This document shows positions 45,026 through 53,950 of a stretch of 64,000 nt of DNA, piece by piece. This DNA comes from Burkholderia sp. IMCC1007 (GTDB taxonomy: Bacteria; Pseudomonadota; Gammaproteobacteria; Burkholderiales; Burkholderiaceae). Location of the stretch: the NCBI RefSeq assembly GCF_027257875.1, contig NZ_JAPVQY010000020.1:1-64000 (forward strand), in the 5' to 3' direction. Both the position numbers and the translations under genes were made by a program. How positions within the stretch are numbered: the stretch's first letter is position 1; every line of letters begins with the position of its first letter. The notes beneath the pieces were generated by a model that did no database searches, was not told the origin of the DNA, and saw only the letters and a program-made list of their open reading frames with translations.

Positions 45026-46356
45026 CTCTGCTCCGGATTGAAGTGTTTCTTGATGCCTTGCCAGCATTCGAAGTAGTTGGCCTGCAGCTGCGCGGTGTCG
45101 AGCGCGTAGCGCGTCGGGCGGATCAGCGTGCGGGTTTCGAACATGAACGCCATCGTCGCGTCGACCTTGTGCGGCTTCGACGTATCGCCCGCCGACGCCT
45201 TCTCGAACGTGTCCGCATCGGGCCCGTGGCCCGACATGCAGTTGTGCAGGCTCGCGCCGCCCGGCACGAAGCCTTCGGCCTTCGCGTCGTACGCGCCGTG
45301 CACGAGCCCCATGAACTCGCTCGCGACGTTGCGGTGGAACCACGGCGGGCGGAACGTATCCTCGGCCGCGAGCCAGCGCGGCGGGAAGATCACGAAGTCG
45401 ATCGTGTCGACGCCCGGCGTGTCGCTCTGCGCCTGCAGCACGAGGAAGATCGACGGATCCGGGTGATCGAAGCTGATCGAGCCGATCGTGTTGAACAGGC
45501 GCAGGTCGTATTTGTACGGCGCATAGTTGCCGTGCCACGCGACGACGTCGAACGGCGAATGGCCGATGTCCGCGCGCCACAGGCGCCCGTTCAGCTTCGC
45601 GACGAGCTCGAACGCGCCTTCGCGATCCTCGTAAGCCGCCTGCGGCGTCAGGAAGTCGCGCGGGTTCGCGAGCCCGTTCGAGCCGATCGGGCCGAGGTCC
45701 GGCAGGCGCAGCAGCGCACCGAAGTTCTCGCAGATATAGCCGCGTGCATCGCCGTCCGGCAGCGTGACGGCAAAACGCACGCCGCGCGGGATCACCGCGA
45801 TCTCGAACGGCTCGACGTCGAGCCGGCCGAATTCCGTCGCGATGAACAGCCGCCCCTGCTGCGGCACGATCAGCAGTTCTCCGTCGGCGCTATAGAAGAA
45901 GCGGTCCTGCATCGAGCGGTTCGCCGCGTACAGATGAATCGCGCAGCCGTTCATCGCGGCCGCCGAGCCGTTGCCGGCCATCGTCACGAGCCCTTCGACG
46001 AAATCGGTCGGCTCGACCGGCATCGGCAGCGGATCCCAGCGCAGCTGGTTCGGCGGCGTCGGCGGCACGTCGGCCGAATCGCCGAACTCCGACACGAGCC
46101 GCTGCTGGCCCGTGAACGGTTCGAACGGCCGATGCACGGCGGCGGGCCGGATCCGGTACAGCCACGAGCGGCGGTTGTGGCCGCGCGGCGCGGTAAACGC
46201 GGTGCCCGACAGCTGCTCCGCATACAGCCCGTACGGCGCGCGCTGCGGCGAATTGCGGCCGTGCGGCAGCGCGCCGGGCAGCGCCTCGGTCGCGAATTCG
46301 TTCGCGAAACCGCTCAGGTAGCCGGCGGTCGCCGGTTTCGACAGGTCAAACGTCAT
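45022..46356 (-). CDS. hmgA: Homogentisate 1,2-dioxygenase
   Basis: A 444-residue non-heme iron dioxygenase that opens the homogentisate ring. It starts [19 protein letters not shown] after a short lead. The iron ligands lie in [18 protein letters not shown] (His and Glu) and NCMSGHGPD (His). AAAGGAAA precedes the ATG. It is 15 bp after the permease remnant and overlaps fahA by 4 bp. It serves phenylalanine/tyrosine breakdown, and here also the upstream hydroxylase product. Confidence 0.98.
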   Translation of the reverse strand: MTFDLSKPATAGYLSGFANEFATEALPGALPHGRNSPQRAPYGLYAEQLSGTAFTAPRGHNRRSWLYRIRPAAVHRPFEPFTGQQRLVSEFGDSADVPPTPPNQLRWDPLPMPVEPTDFVEGLVTMAGNGSAAAMNGCAIHLYAANRSMQDRFFYSADGELLIVPQQGRLFIATEFGRLDVEPFEIAVIPRGVRFAVTLPDGDARGYICENFGALLRLPDLGPIGSNGLANPRDFLTPQAAYEDREGAFELVAKLNGRLWRADIGHSPFDVVAWHGNYAPYKYDLRLFNTIGSISFDHPDPSIFLVLQAQSDTPGVDTIDFVIFPPRWLAAEDTFRPPWFHRNVASEFMGLVHGAYDAKAEGFVPGGASLHNCMSGHGPDADTFEKASAGDTSKPHKVDATMAFMFETRTLIRPTRYALDTAQLQANYFECWQGIKKHFNPEQR

Positions 46357-46371
46357 CGTTTCCTTTCTCCA

Positions 46372-46704
46372 TCAATTCATGGCGGGGTTCGGCACCTGCG
46401 CGCCGCTTCGCCGCGTTACGCCGGCCAGGCCGAGGACGAACAGCGCCGAGCACGGCACGGCACCGCGGCCGCATGGAACAGCGCGCCGTTGGTCCAGTTC
46501 AGCGCGATCAGTTGTCCGCCGACGAGCGGCCCGAGCACCGAGCCGATCCGGCCGATGCCGAGGCCCCAGCCGATGCCGGTCGAGCGCAGCGACGTCGGGT
46601 AGTACCGGCCCGCGAGCGCGTTCATGGCAGGCTGCCCGCCGACCACGCAGAACCCGCACGTGCGCGACTTCGAGCACGCGCGCGTCGGCCGGCGCCGCAC
46701 TCAT
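46372..46704 (-). pseudogene. MFS aromatic-acid permease, internally deleted (MhaC/PcaK-type)
   Basis: The gene begins normally, its ATG overlapping the stop of the 76-aa gene (ATGA): MSAAPADARVLEVAHVR. After about 17 codons the sequence jumps, out of frame, into the C-terminal part of an aromatic acid:proton symporter (GFCVVGGQPAMNALAGRYYP, then STGIGWGLGIGRIGSVLGPLVGG in part: GIGWGLGIGRIGSVLGP). A second frame change restores FVLGLAGVTRRSG to the stop at 46372. About 300 central codons are gone if it had the family length of about 440. The operon stays joined around it, so hmgA expression need not suffer. Confidence 0.85.
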
Positions 46705-46931
46705 TGCGCGACCTCGGCGGCCGGATGCGCGGGCGGCGTCACGCCCTGGCGGGCGAGCGCCATCGCTTCGCGCAGCACGTCGGCATCGCCGATATGGTTC
46801 GCGAGCAACAGGATCAGCTTCGCGTTGACGAGCTGGCTGTCCGCATCGGACAGGTCGCGATGCATGTCGATCAGCGCTTCGTAGAACGCGTCCGGATCGG
46901 CCAGGCGCGGGCGGGTATCGAGTCGGGGCAT
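46701..46931 (-). CDS. Small DUF2783 protein, probable hydroxylase partner (MhaB-like)
   Basis: A 76-residue acidic protein (PDAFYEALIDMHRDLSDADSQLVNAKLILLLANHIGD, in part: DMHRDLSDADSQLVNAKLIL) of the DUF2783 family. It lies 41 bp after the FAD hydroxylase gene and overlaps the permease gene by ATGA. In Pseudomonas putida the 3-hydroxyphenylacetate hydroxylase MhaA needs a small coupling protein MhaB encoded next to it; size, order and neighbours here match. That it is this coupling protein is an inference from position and size. Confidence 0.8.
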   Translation of the reverse strand: MPRLDTRPRLADPDAFYEALIDMHRDLSDADSQLVNAKLILLLANHIGDADVLREAMALARQGVTPPAHPAAEVAQ

Positions 46932-46972
46932 GACGGGAGTCTCCGGTGTCGTCGTCGTGTTCGATGCAGTGC

Positions 46973-48649
46973 TCAGCATGCGCAGGTCGCGCGCGCCAGC
47001 GCGTCGGCGATCGCCTGGCGATCGAGCGCGCGCATCCGCGCGCACACGTGCTGATCGGGGCGCAGCAGATAGAACGTGCCGGGCCGCGCGTCGTAGCGTT
47101 GCGCGGCGAAACCGTCGACGTCTTCCACCACGTCGACGCCGGGCACCGGCTGCGCGTGGCCGGCCGGCGCCACAAGCACCGGCCGTACCGGCAGCGCGAG
47201 ACCGTCGAGCGCCTGCGCGAGCGCCGCGGCATCGCCCGGCAACCCGAACAGCACGCCAGTGAACCCATCGCTCAGATGCTGCAGCAGCCAGCCGGACGCG
47301 CCATGCGCGCGCACCGGCGCATCGGCCGCCGCCGCGCCCGGGCGCATCGCGCATGCGAATGCGTCGCCGTTGCGATCCGGCGTGTTCAGCGGCGAATCGG
47401 CGAGCACGGCCGGCACCGACAGACGGCCGCTGTTCACGAGCTTGCGCGCGAACTCGCAGTCGCGCGCGAGCTTCAGCGTCGCGTCGCGAAACACGCGCGA
47501 TACCGCGCTCTTCGGCGTGATGAAGTCGGTCGAACGCGTCGAATTGCGGATGTTTTCATCGGCCGCGAATTCGCGCTCGCTCGCATAGGTGTCGAGCAGG
47601 CGATCGTGCGCGCGGCCGTCGAGCACGAGCTTCAGTTTCCACGCGAGGTTGTCCGCGTCCTGCACGCCGCTGTTCGCGCCGCGCGCGCCGAACGGCGACA
47701 CGCCGTGCGCGGAGTCCCCCGCGAACAGCACGCGGCCGTGACGGAACGTGTCCATCCGCTGGCAGCGGAACGTGTACACGCTCACCCATTCGAGCTCGAA
47801 CTCGACCTCCGGCCCGAGCAGCGCGCGCACGCGCGGGATCACGCGCTCCGGCTGCTTCTCGGCGACCGGATCGGCGTCCCAGCCGAGCTGGAAGTCGATG
47901 CGCCATACGTTGTCGGGCTGGCGATGCAGCAGCACCGACTGGTTGCGGTGGAACGGCGGATCGAACCAGAACCAGCGTTCGGTCGGGAATTCCGCCTTCA
48001 TCTTCACGTCGGCGATCAGGAAGCGGTCCTTGAACGTGCGCCCGCGGCTCTCCAGGCCCATCGCCGCGCGCATCGGGCTGCGCGAACCGTCGGCCGCGAT
48101 CACGTACTGCGCGCGCAGCGTCTCGATGCCTTCCGGCGTCTCGACGGTCAGCGCCGCGTGTTCCGCCGACTGCGCGACGCCCGTCACCTTGTGCTTCCAG
48201 CGGATGTCGATGTTCGGCAGCGCGAACGCGCGCTCGGCCAGATAGCCTTCGACGTAGTACTGCTGCAGATTGATGAACGCGGGGCGCGCATGCCCTTCCT
48301 CGGGCAGCAGGTCGAACGCGTACAGCTGCTCGTCCTGCAGGAACACCTTGCCGACGTGCCAGCTCACGCCCTTCTCGACGAAGCGCTCGCCGCAGCCGAG
48401 CCGGTCGAAGATCTCGAGCGTGCGCTTCGCGAAGCAGATCGCGCGCGAACCCGTCGACAGCGTGTCGTCGTCATCGAGCAGCACGACCGGCACGCCCTGC
48501 TGCGCCAGATCGATCGCGGCCGACAGGCCCACCGGGCCCGCGCCGACGACGATCACCGGGTGCACGGCGGTGTCGTCGCCGCCGGCTCGCGCCGCGCGCG
48601 GCCGATATTCGAACTTCAGCGTCTGGTAATCGATGCTCATGGTCGCCAT
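46973..48649 (-). CDS. FAD-dependent aromatic hydroxylase (MhaA/MhpA-like)
   Basis: A 558-residue flavoprotein monooxygenase. Motifs: VIVVGAGPVGLSAAIDLAQQG (in part: VIVVGAGPVGLSAA), the DG motif in YVIAADGSRSPMR, and GRVLFAGDSAHGVSPFGARG for FAD ribityl binding. The C-terminal 150 residues are the thioredoxin-like tail of this class. It is followed by a 76-aa partner, a broken permease, hmgA and fahA, so its product is probably homogentisate and its substrate 3-hydroxyphenylacetate. ATG 48649 is used (GAGGAG close by); 48640 is possible. Direct repeats upstream may be its operator. Confidence 0.87.
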   Translation of the reverse strand: MATMSIDYQTLKFEYRPRAARAGGDDTAVHPVIVVGAGPVGLSAAIDLAQQGVPVVLLDDDDTLSTGSRAICFAKRTLEIFDRLGCGERFVEKGVSWHVGKVFLQDEQLYAFDLLPEEGHARPAFINLQQYYVEGYLAERAFALPNIDIRWKHKVTGVAQSAEHAALTVETPEGIETLRAQYVIAADGSRSPMRAAMGLESRGRTFKDRFLIADVKMKAEFPTERWFWFDPPFHRNQSVLLHRQPDNVWRIDFQLGWDADPVAEKQPERVIPRVRALLGPEVEFELEWVSVYTFRCQRMDTFRHGRVLFAGDSAHGVSPFGARGANSGVQDADNLAWKLKLVLDGRAHDRLLDTYASEREFAADENIRNSTRSTDFITPKSAVSRVFRDATLKLARDCEFARKLVNSGRLSVPAVLADSPLNTPDRNGDAFACAMRPGAAAADAPVRAHGASGWLLQHLSDGFTGVLFGLPGDAAALAQALDGLALPVRPVLVAPAGHAQPVPGVDVVEDVDGFAAQRYDARPGTFYLLRPDQHVCARMRALDRQAIADALARATCAC

Positions 48650-48852
48650 CCGCTCCTCAACCCTGCCGTGCGCGCGCCGGCGCACGCTTCACCGTCGCGC
48701 CCGGGTCCGTCCCGCGCCGCTGCCCGCCTTTCTGCGTCCACTTCCAGTCAACCGCCACGTCTCGCTCCTTGCTTCCTGTTGATTCGATTCGGAACGGCGC
48801 CATTCCGGGGCGCCCGAACGCCGCGTTTCCTGATCGGCGTCAAATCTTGGAT

Positions 48853-48886
48853 TTACGAATAGTAAAACCAATTACGAATAGTGAAA
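48853..48886. promoter_or_regulatory. Direct repeats TTACGAATAGTRAAA upstream of the hydroxylase operon
   Basis: Two copies, 48853-48867 and 48872-48886, start-to-start 19 bp, in an AT-rich patch 204 bp before the hydroxylase start. Likely a regulator site (about two helical turns apart) for the operon or the divergent EAL gene. Confidence 0.6.
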
Positions 48887-48982
48887 TCAACGTAAACCCT
48901 AGCCATCGGTCGAGGGACGGGATAACGATATGAACGAAACGGCGAGCCGAGCGCGGCGCGCGCTGCTAATATCGACATATGA

Positions 48983-49008
48983 GGCGGCCCCTTTCGGCCG
49001 CCATTTTT
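48983..49008 (+). terminator. Terminator-like hairpin directly before the EAL gene
   Basis: GGCGGCC / GGCCGCC stem (48983-48989 and 48996-49002) followed by ATTTTTCC. It ends only 13 bases before the ATG at 49022. No plus-strand gene lies upstream for it to terminate, so it may act as an attenuator in the EAL leader. Confidence 0.6.
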
Positions 49009-49021
49009 CCTTTTGACACCG

Positions 49022-49825
49022 ATGATTCCGCCCACCATCCCTGAGCTGGTCGCCCGTGCCGGGCAACTGCCTTACCTAGGGGAGCACCTCGCGCTTGCCG
49101 ACGGCGGCACCGCGTGCGCGAATCTGCCGGAGCGCACGCTTGCGAGCGCCTACGAGCCGATCTACGACGTGACGATGCCCGGTTCGCCGCAGTCGACGTC
49201 GTTCGCCGACGCAATCGAGCGCTACGGCGACGAACTCGGTTTCCAGGCCGTCACGCTGGTTACGGGCAGCCCGCACGACCCGGTCGACTCGGCCGTCGAC
49301 GACCAGACGCTGGTGGCGATCGACCGGCTGTCGCGCGCGCTGCACGCCATCAACTTCTTCGGCGCGCAGCGCCACGGGCTGTTGTTCCTGCGCGTGCACG
49401 AGCGGCTGCTCAAGAGCGTGAAGTACGACCACGGCAAGCATTTCTCGTCGGTGCTGCAGCGCTTCGGGCTGCCGGCCGACCGGATCGTGATCGAGCTGCC
49501 GGCGGTCGCGGTCGCGCACAAGACCTTCCTCGGGTATCTCACGCGCAGCTACCAGCATCACGGCTTCAGGGTCGCCGACAAATTGCCCGACCCGGGCCGG
49601 ATTCTCGCGGTCGAATCGGAGATGGCGCGGCCCGACTTCATCAAGATGGATGCAGGTATCGCGTTGCGCGACGGGATGGTCAAGGCGCTCGTCGCCTATG
49701 CGCAGCGCGCGCGGATTCCGCTGATTTTCGACGGCGTCGTCGACGAGACGCAGTGCGAACTGCTGCGCCAGCACGACGTGCGCTTCATGCAGGGGCCGGT
49801 GTTCGCGAAGGTCGTCACGGTCTGA
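49022..49825 (+). CDS. Degenerate EAL-domain protein
   Basis: A 267-residue single EAL-fold protein. The opening of the domain is visible as ASAYEPIYDV, but the ExL catalytic signature is absent, and the end reads RFMQGPVFAKV in place of the usual GYLFGRP. Most metal-binding residues are not recognisable, so it should not hydrolyse c-di-GMP; it may bind it or a partner. There is no GGDEF or membrane part. ATG 49022 is used; the frame opens with a TTG nine bases earlier. A terminator-like hairpin lies in its leader. Confidence 0.75.
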   Translation: MIPPTIPELVARAGQLPYLGEHLALADGGTACANLPERTLASAYEPIYDVTMPGSPQSTSFADAIERYGDELGFQAVTLVTGSPHDPVDSAVDDQTLVAIDRLSRALHAINFFGAQRHGLLFLRVHERLLKSVKYDHGKHFSSVLQRFGLPADRIVIELPAVAVAHKTFLGYLTRSYQHHGFRVADKLPDPGRILAVESEMARPDFIKMDAGIALRDGMVKALVAYAQRARIPLIFDGVVDETQCELLRQHDVRFMQGPVFAKVVTV

Positions 49826-50040
49826 TTACGGGAGTGGCACGCAAGCGTGCATGCGTGAGGCGGCGGGCCGGACGGTAGGTTCGACGGCTGGATCGGGATG
49901 TCGGTGCGCTTCGTTGCTCACGGCTCGATGTCGGCCGGTTCGTTGGCCGTTACTTGCAACGCCGCGCGCATGTCGAGCCCGCGGTGAGCGCCTGTGCGCG
50001 CCGCGCCGCCACCCGCTCGCGGCCACCTGATGACGGCTCG

Positions 50041-50451
50041 CTAGTCCCTTCCGCCATCGTCGAATTTCGGCAGATCATCGTCGATCTCGATGCCCGGGAA
50101 ACGATCCCCGTACCACACGTGCCACGCCGGACGCAGACGCGACGGCTCGTCGAGCGTCGCGTAATTGATTTCGACGGTCGTCGGCGCAGCGGCCAGCCGG
50201 TATTCGAGCTGCGCACCGCAGCGTCCGCAGAAGCGCCGCTCGCCCCACTCACTCGACGCATAGACCGTCGGCTCGCCCTGCAGGTATTCGAACGCATCGA
50301 TCGGCACCGATGCCGACGCAACGACCGCCGCGCCGGTGGTGCGCTGGCAGAGCCGGCAGTGGCAGAAGCCGGCGTCGGCCGGCATGCACGCGATCCGGTA
50401 GCGGATCGCACCGCATGCGCAACCGCCTTCCATCGTCTCGGGCTGGGACAT
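50041..50451 (-). CDS. GFA / CENP-V zinc-binding family protein
   Basis: A 136-residue protein of the glutathione-dependent formaldehyde-activating (Gfa) fold. Zinc cysteines: GGCACGAIRYRI, FCHCRLCQRTTGAAV, and RRFCGRCGAQLEYR. Members bind two zincs; few have proven formaldehyde activity. It is a lone minus-strand gene between the EAL gene and the IclR regulator, of unknown role. Confidence 0.9.
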   Translation of the reverse strand: MSQPETMEGGCACGAIRYRIACMPADAGFCHCRLCQRTTGAAVVASASVPIDAFEYLQGEPTVYASSEWGERRFCGRCGAQLEYRLAAAPTTVEINYATLDEPSRLRPAWHVWYGDRFPGIEIDDDLPKFDDGGRD

Positions 50452-50592
50452 CGCGAGCCTCGTCGTCGGGATACGGACGAACGATGATGAGCGCGATTCG
50501 CGCGCGATTCAACCGGCGCCGGTCGCGCTTTCGTTGTCGCGGCTCGTCATGGCTCGTCATGGCTCGTCATGGTCGTCGCGGCTCGCAGCGGC

Positions 50593-51384
50593 TCAGGCCG
50601 TCGGACCGAGCCGCTGCGCGAGCGCCTTCAGCTTCGGCCCCACCTGCGTGCGGAACACGTCCTCGTCCATCGACGATGCGGGCCCGCTGCAACTGAGAAT
50701 CAGCCAGCGCCCTTCGCGCGGCTCGCGAAACGGCACGGCCGCCGCATTCACGTCCATATGCCACGCGCGGAACGAATAGCAGCACCCGCCTTCGGAGAAC
50801 TCGGCTACCGCCTGCTGCGCGGCCGCGACGAGCGCATCCGCGTCGGCCGCGCCGCCGGCCGCGCGGTGCAGGTCCGCATAGAGCGCGCGACGCACGTCTT
50901 CCGGCTGCACGGCCAGGTACGCGCGGCCCATCGAGCTCGTCAGCATCGACAGCCGCGAGCCGGGCGCAAGCCCGAGCGTGAGCGCCGTTTCGCTGCGAAT
51001 GGTCTCCAGATAGATCATGTCGAGCCCGTCGCGGCAACCGAGCGACACGGCCGCGCCGATCTCGCGCGCGAGTGCCTGCATGTGCGGCCGCGCGAGGTCG
51101 ATCGTCCCCGACCCGGACAGCAGCGCGTAGCCGAGCGACAGCACGCCAGCGTCGAGCGCATACTTTCCGAGCGTTTCGTCGTAGCGCAGGTAGCCGAGCA
51201 CGGTCAGCGTATAGGCGAGCCGGTTCACGGTCGCCTTCGGCAACCCCGTGCGCTCCGCGAAGTCGCGGTTGCCGAGCATCGTCTCGCCAGGCCGGAATGC
51301 GCGCAGCAGGTCGAGCCCGCGCGCGAGCGCCACGACGAACTTGCGTTCGTCGATCATGGTTTCGTCGATGGTTGAAAGCGTCAT
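50593..51384 (-). CDS. IclR-family transcriptional regulator
   Basis: A 263-residue IclR protein. Winged helix: FAERTGLPKATVNRLAYTLTVLGYL (in part: TGLPKATVNRLAYTL, residues about 46-60). The effector domain carries GAAVSLGCRDGLDMIYLE, then LGLAPGSRLSMLTSSMGRAYLA in part: GSRLSMLTSSMGRAYLA. It diverges from glutaryl-CoA dehydrogenase; a perfect GTTCCGC/GCGGAAC palindrome lies 35 bp upstream of its start. It probably controls gcdH in response to an acyl-CoA or dicarboxylate. Confidence 0.93.
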   Translation of the reverse strand: MTLSTIDETMIDERKFVVALARGLDLLRAFRPGETMLGNRDFAERTGLPKATVNRLAYTLTVLGYLRYDETLGKYALDAGVLSLGYALLSGSGTIDLARPHMQALAREIGAAVSLGCRDGLDMIYLETIRSETALTLGLAPGSRLSMLTSSMGRAYLAVQPEDVRRALYADLHRAAGGAADADALVAAAQQAVAEFSEGGCCYSFRAWHMDVNAAAVPFREPREGRWLILSCSGPASSMDEDVFRTQVGPKLKALAQRLGPTA

Positions 51385-51418
51385 CTGGTGCTACACTGGG
51401 TTCGATTTGCAAAACATT

Positions 51419-51435
51419 GTTCCGCACAGCGGAAC
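51419..51435. promoter_or_regulatory. IclR-type operator palindrome
   Basis: GTTCCGC-ACA-GCGGAAC, perfect 7-bp arms, between the divergent IclR and gcdH genes and close to the regulator start. The form is typical of IclR-family sites. Confidence 0.8.
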
Positions 51436-51490
51436 TCTCGTCAAGCAAACTTTAGAGATGGGGCGAGGCAGCGCAGCGCCACCCCGGGAC

Positions 51491-51634
51491 GACCGCAAAG
51501 CACGGGATCGGAGTCAGCGCTGCAGCGCCGGCTCTGGCCGACCGCAAAGCATGGCGCCGAGCAGGTGCTGAAGCGCGAACTCTGACCGCCCGCGAAGCAG
51601 GGCCGGAGTCAGCGCTGAAGCGCCAACTTCGGCC
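51491..51634. repeat. Three imperfect 47-49 bp tandem repeats in the gcdH leader
   Basis: Copies at 51491-51539, 51540-51587 and 51588-51634. Each contains CCGCRAAGCA, then a GGTCAGCGCTG-like block and AAGCGCC. They end 16 bp before the gcdH start. Start-to-start distances are 49 and 48 bp. Confidence 0.75.
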
Positions 51635-51650
51635 GACAGGAGATGACACG

Positions 51651-52838
51651 ATGAGTGCTGCAACTTTTCATTGGGACGATCCGCTGCTGCTCGACCAGCA
51701 ACTGACCGAAGAAGAGCGGATGGTGCGCGATGCCGCGCATGCATACGCGCAGGACAAGCTCGCGCCGCGCGTCACCGAGGCGTTCCGCCATGAACGCACC
51801 GACGCCGAAATCTTCCGCGAGATGGGCGAAGTGGGCCTGCTCGGTCCGACGATTCCCGAGGAATACGGCGGCCCCGGCCTCAATTACGTCAGCTACGGGC
51901 TGATCGCGCGCGAAGTCGAGCGCGTCGACTCCGGCTACCGCTCGATGATGTCCGTGCAGTCGTCGCTCGTGATGGTGCCGATCTTCGAATTCGGCTCGGA
52001 CGCGCAGAAGCAAAAATACCTGCCGAAGCTCGCGACCGGCGAATGGATCGGCTGCTTCGGCCTGACCGAGCCGAACCACGGCTCCGACCCGGGCAGCATG
52101 GTCACGCGTGCGAAGAAGGTGCCCGGCGGCTACTCGCTGTCCGGCGCGAAGATGTGGATCACGAACTCGCCGATCGCCGACGTGTTCGTCGTGTGGGCGA
52201 AGCTCGAGGAAAACGGCAAGGACGCGATCCGCGGGTTCATCCTCGAGAAGGGCTGGAAGGGCCTGTCGGCGCCCGCGATCCACGGCAAGGTCGGGCTGCG
52301 TGCGTCGATCACCGGCGAGATCGTCCTCGACGAAGTGTTCGTGCCCGAGGAGAACCTGATGCCGAACGTGAGCGGCCTGCGCGGCCCGTTCACGTGCCTG
52401 AACTCGGCGCGCTACGGAATCGCGTGGGGCGCGCTCGGCGCGGCCGAGTCGTGCTGGCACACCGCGCGCCAGTACGTGCTCGATCGCAAGCAGTTCGGCC
52501 GGCCGCTCGCCGCGAACCAGCTGATCCAGAAGAAGCTCGCCGACATGCAGACCGAAATCACGCTCGGCCTGCAAGGCGTGCTGCGTCTCGGCCGGATGAA
52601 GGACGACGGCACCGCGGCCGTCGAGATCACGTCGATCATGAAGCGCAACTCGTGCGGCAAGGCGCTCGACATCGCACGGCTCGCGCGCGACATGCTCGGC
52701 GGCAACGGCATCTCCGACGAATTCGGCGTCGCGCGCCACCTCGTGAACCTCGAAGTGGTCAACACGTACGAAGGCACGCACGACATCCACGCGCTGATCC
52801 TCGGCCGCGCGCAGACCGGCATCCAGGCATTCTTCTGA
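51651..52838 (+). CDS. gcdH: Glutaryl-CoA dehydrogenase
   Basis: A 395-residue acyl-CoA dehydrogenase of the glutaryl-CoA type, which oxidises and decarboxylates glutaryl-CoA to crotonyl-CoA in lysine/tryptophan breakdown. Motifs: [56 protein letters not shown] (in part: [19 protein letters not shown]) and [21 protein letters not shown] with the catalytic Glu. ACAGGAGA precedes the ATG at 51651. The leader carries three tandem repeats and an IclR palindrome. A strong terminator follows. Confidence 0.95.
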   Translation: MSAATFHWDDPLLLDQQLTEEERMVRDAAHAYAQDKLAPRVTEAFRHERTDAEIFREMGEVGLLGPTIPEEYGGPGLNYVSYGLIAREVERVDSGYRSMMSVQSSLVMVPIFEFGSDAQKQKYLPKLATGEWIGCFGLTEPNHGSDPGSMVTRAKKVPGGYSLSGAKMWITNSPIADVFVVWAKLEENGKDAIRGFILEKGWKGLSAPAIHGKVGLRASITGEIVLDEVFVPEENLMPNVSGLRGPFTCLNSARYGIAWGALGAAESCWHTARQYVLDRKQFGRPLAANQLIQKKLADMQTEITLGLQGVLRLGRMKDDGTAAVEITSIMKRNSCGKALDIARLARDMLGGNGISDEFGVARHLVNLEVVNTYEGTHDIHALILGRAQTGIQAFF

Positions 52839-52908
52839 TCGATTGATTGCGCGCGACACGCGGGCACGCTACCCCGCCGGCGCCGCTGACGCTGACACTG
52901 AAAAGACA

Positions 52909-52946
52909 CGGCCCGCCCGGCATTGCTGCCGGGCGGGCCGTTTTCG
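52909..52946. terminator. Bidirectional terminator between gcdH and peroxiredoxin
   Basis: Perfect 14-bp stem CGGCCCGCCCGGCA / TGCCGGGCGGGCCG (loop TTGC) followed by TTTTCG on the plus strand; AAAAG on the far left gives CTTTT on the minus strand. The two convergent genes share it. Confidence 0.9.
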
Positions 52947-52997
52947 TCGGCGCTCGCGCGTGTCATGCGCCGCGCGCCGCCGATGCGCAGCGCATGC

Positions 52998-53636
52998 TTA
53001 CTTGTTCGGCTGCGGCGTGAGGCGCAGATACGGACGCACTGCGTTGAAGCCCTTCGGGAAGCGTTTCTTCAGCTCTTCCGGATCCTGCAGCGACGGCACG
53101 ATCACGACGTCGTCGCCGTCCTTCCAGTTGCCAGGCGTCGCGACTTTGTAATTATCGGTCAGTTGCAGCGAGTCGATCACGCGCAGCACTTCGTCGAAAT
53201 TGCGACCGGTGCTGGCCGGATACGTGATGATGAGCCGTACCTTCTTGTTGGGATCGATCACGAACAGCGAGCGCACCGTCAGCGTTTCGTTCGCGTTCGG
53301 GTGGATCATGTCGTACAACTGCGAAACCTTGCGGTCCGCATCGGCGATGATCGGGAAGCCGACGACCGTCGACTGCGTTTCGTTGATGTCGTTGATCCAG
53401 CCTTTGTGCGACTCGACGCCGTCTACCGACAGCGCGATGACCTTCACGTTGCGTTTCTCGAACTCGCCCTTCAGCTTCGCGGTCAGCCCGAGCTCGGTCG
53501 TGCACACCGGCGTGTAGTCGGCCGGGTGGGAAAACAAGACGCCCCAGCTGTCGCCGAGCCACTCGTGAAACTTGATCGGGCCCAGGCTCGATTCCTGCTC
53601 GAAATCCGGTGCGGTGTCGCCAAGACGCAGACTCAT
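52998..53636 (-). CDS. 1-Cys peroxiredoxin (Prx6 type)
   Basis: A 212-residue peroxiredoxin that reduces hydrogen peroxide or lipid peroxides. The peroxidatic cysteine is Cys45 in HPADYTPVCTTELG. There is no conserved resolving cysteine, and the C-terminal extension (DGDDVVIVPSLQDPEELKKRFP, in part: PSLQDPEELKKRFP) is that of Prx6/LsfA. GAGGAGGGAAC precedes the ATG. It is monocistronic and converges on gcdH. Confidence 0.95.
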   Translation of the reverse strand: MSLRLGDTAPDFEQESSLGPIKFHEWLGDSWGVLFSHPADYTPVCTTELGLTAKLKGEFEKRNVKVIALSVDGVESHKGWINDINETQSTVVGFPIIADADRKVSQLYDMIHPNANETLTVRSLFVIDPNKKVRLIITYPASTGRNFDEVLRVIDSLQLTDNYKVATPGNWKDGDDVVIVPSLQDPEELKKRFPKGFNAVRPYLRLTPQPNK

Positions 53637-53950
53637 GATGTTCCCTCCTCGAACGATGCTGGTTGAAACCGCGCGCTGTCGGCGCGGGACAGTCCATCAG
53701 CTTACGGGAAGCAATGGGACATGCGAACGATTATTCCGTTTGATATTCATACTTTTTTGTCATTTTTGCGCGGTGGTGGAGCGGAACGGACGGCGGCGAG
53801 GGAAACTTTTCACGGCGTTTGCGGCTCCGTTGATGATTACGAGTCGTTTACCATGTGGGCTGGCACGGCCGTCGTGCGTCTTCCCGGCTCGCCAGCAAGC
53901 AGGCGTTTCGCTACGATGTGAAACTGCATGACAGCATGAAGGGAGTTGCA
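53637..53950. other. Intergenic region of the divergent peroxiredoxin and DUF883 genes
   Basis: AT-rich between 53720 and 53770 (with TTTTTTGTCATTTTTG), probably the promoter zone of the peroxiredoxin and/or DUF883 gene. No gene recognised. Confidence 0.5.

Noticed and set aside
51452..51744. Small minus frames over the gcdH leader repeats
   Set aside because: They arise from the tandem repeats and overlap the gcdH start; no start signal or homology.
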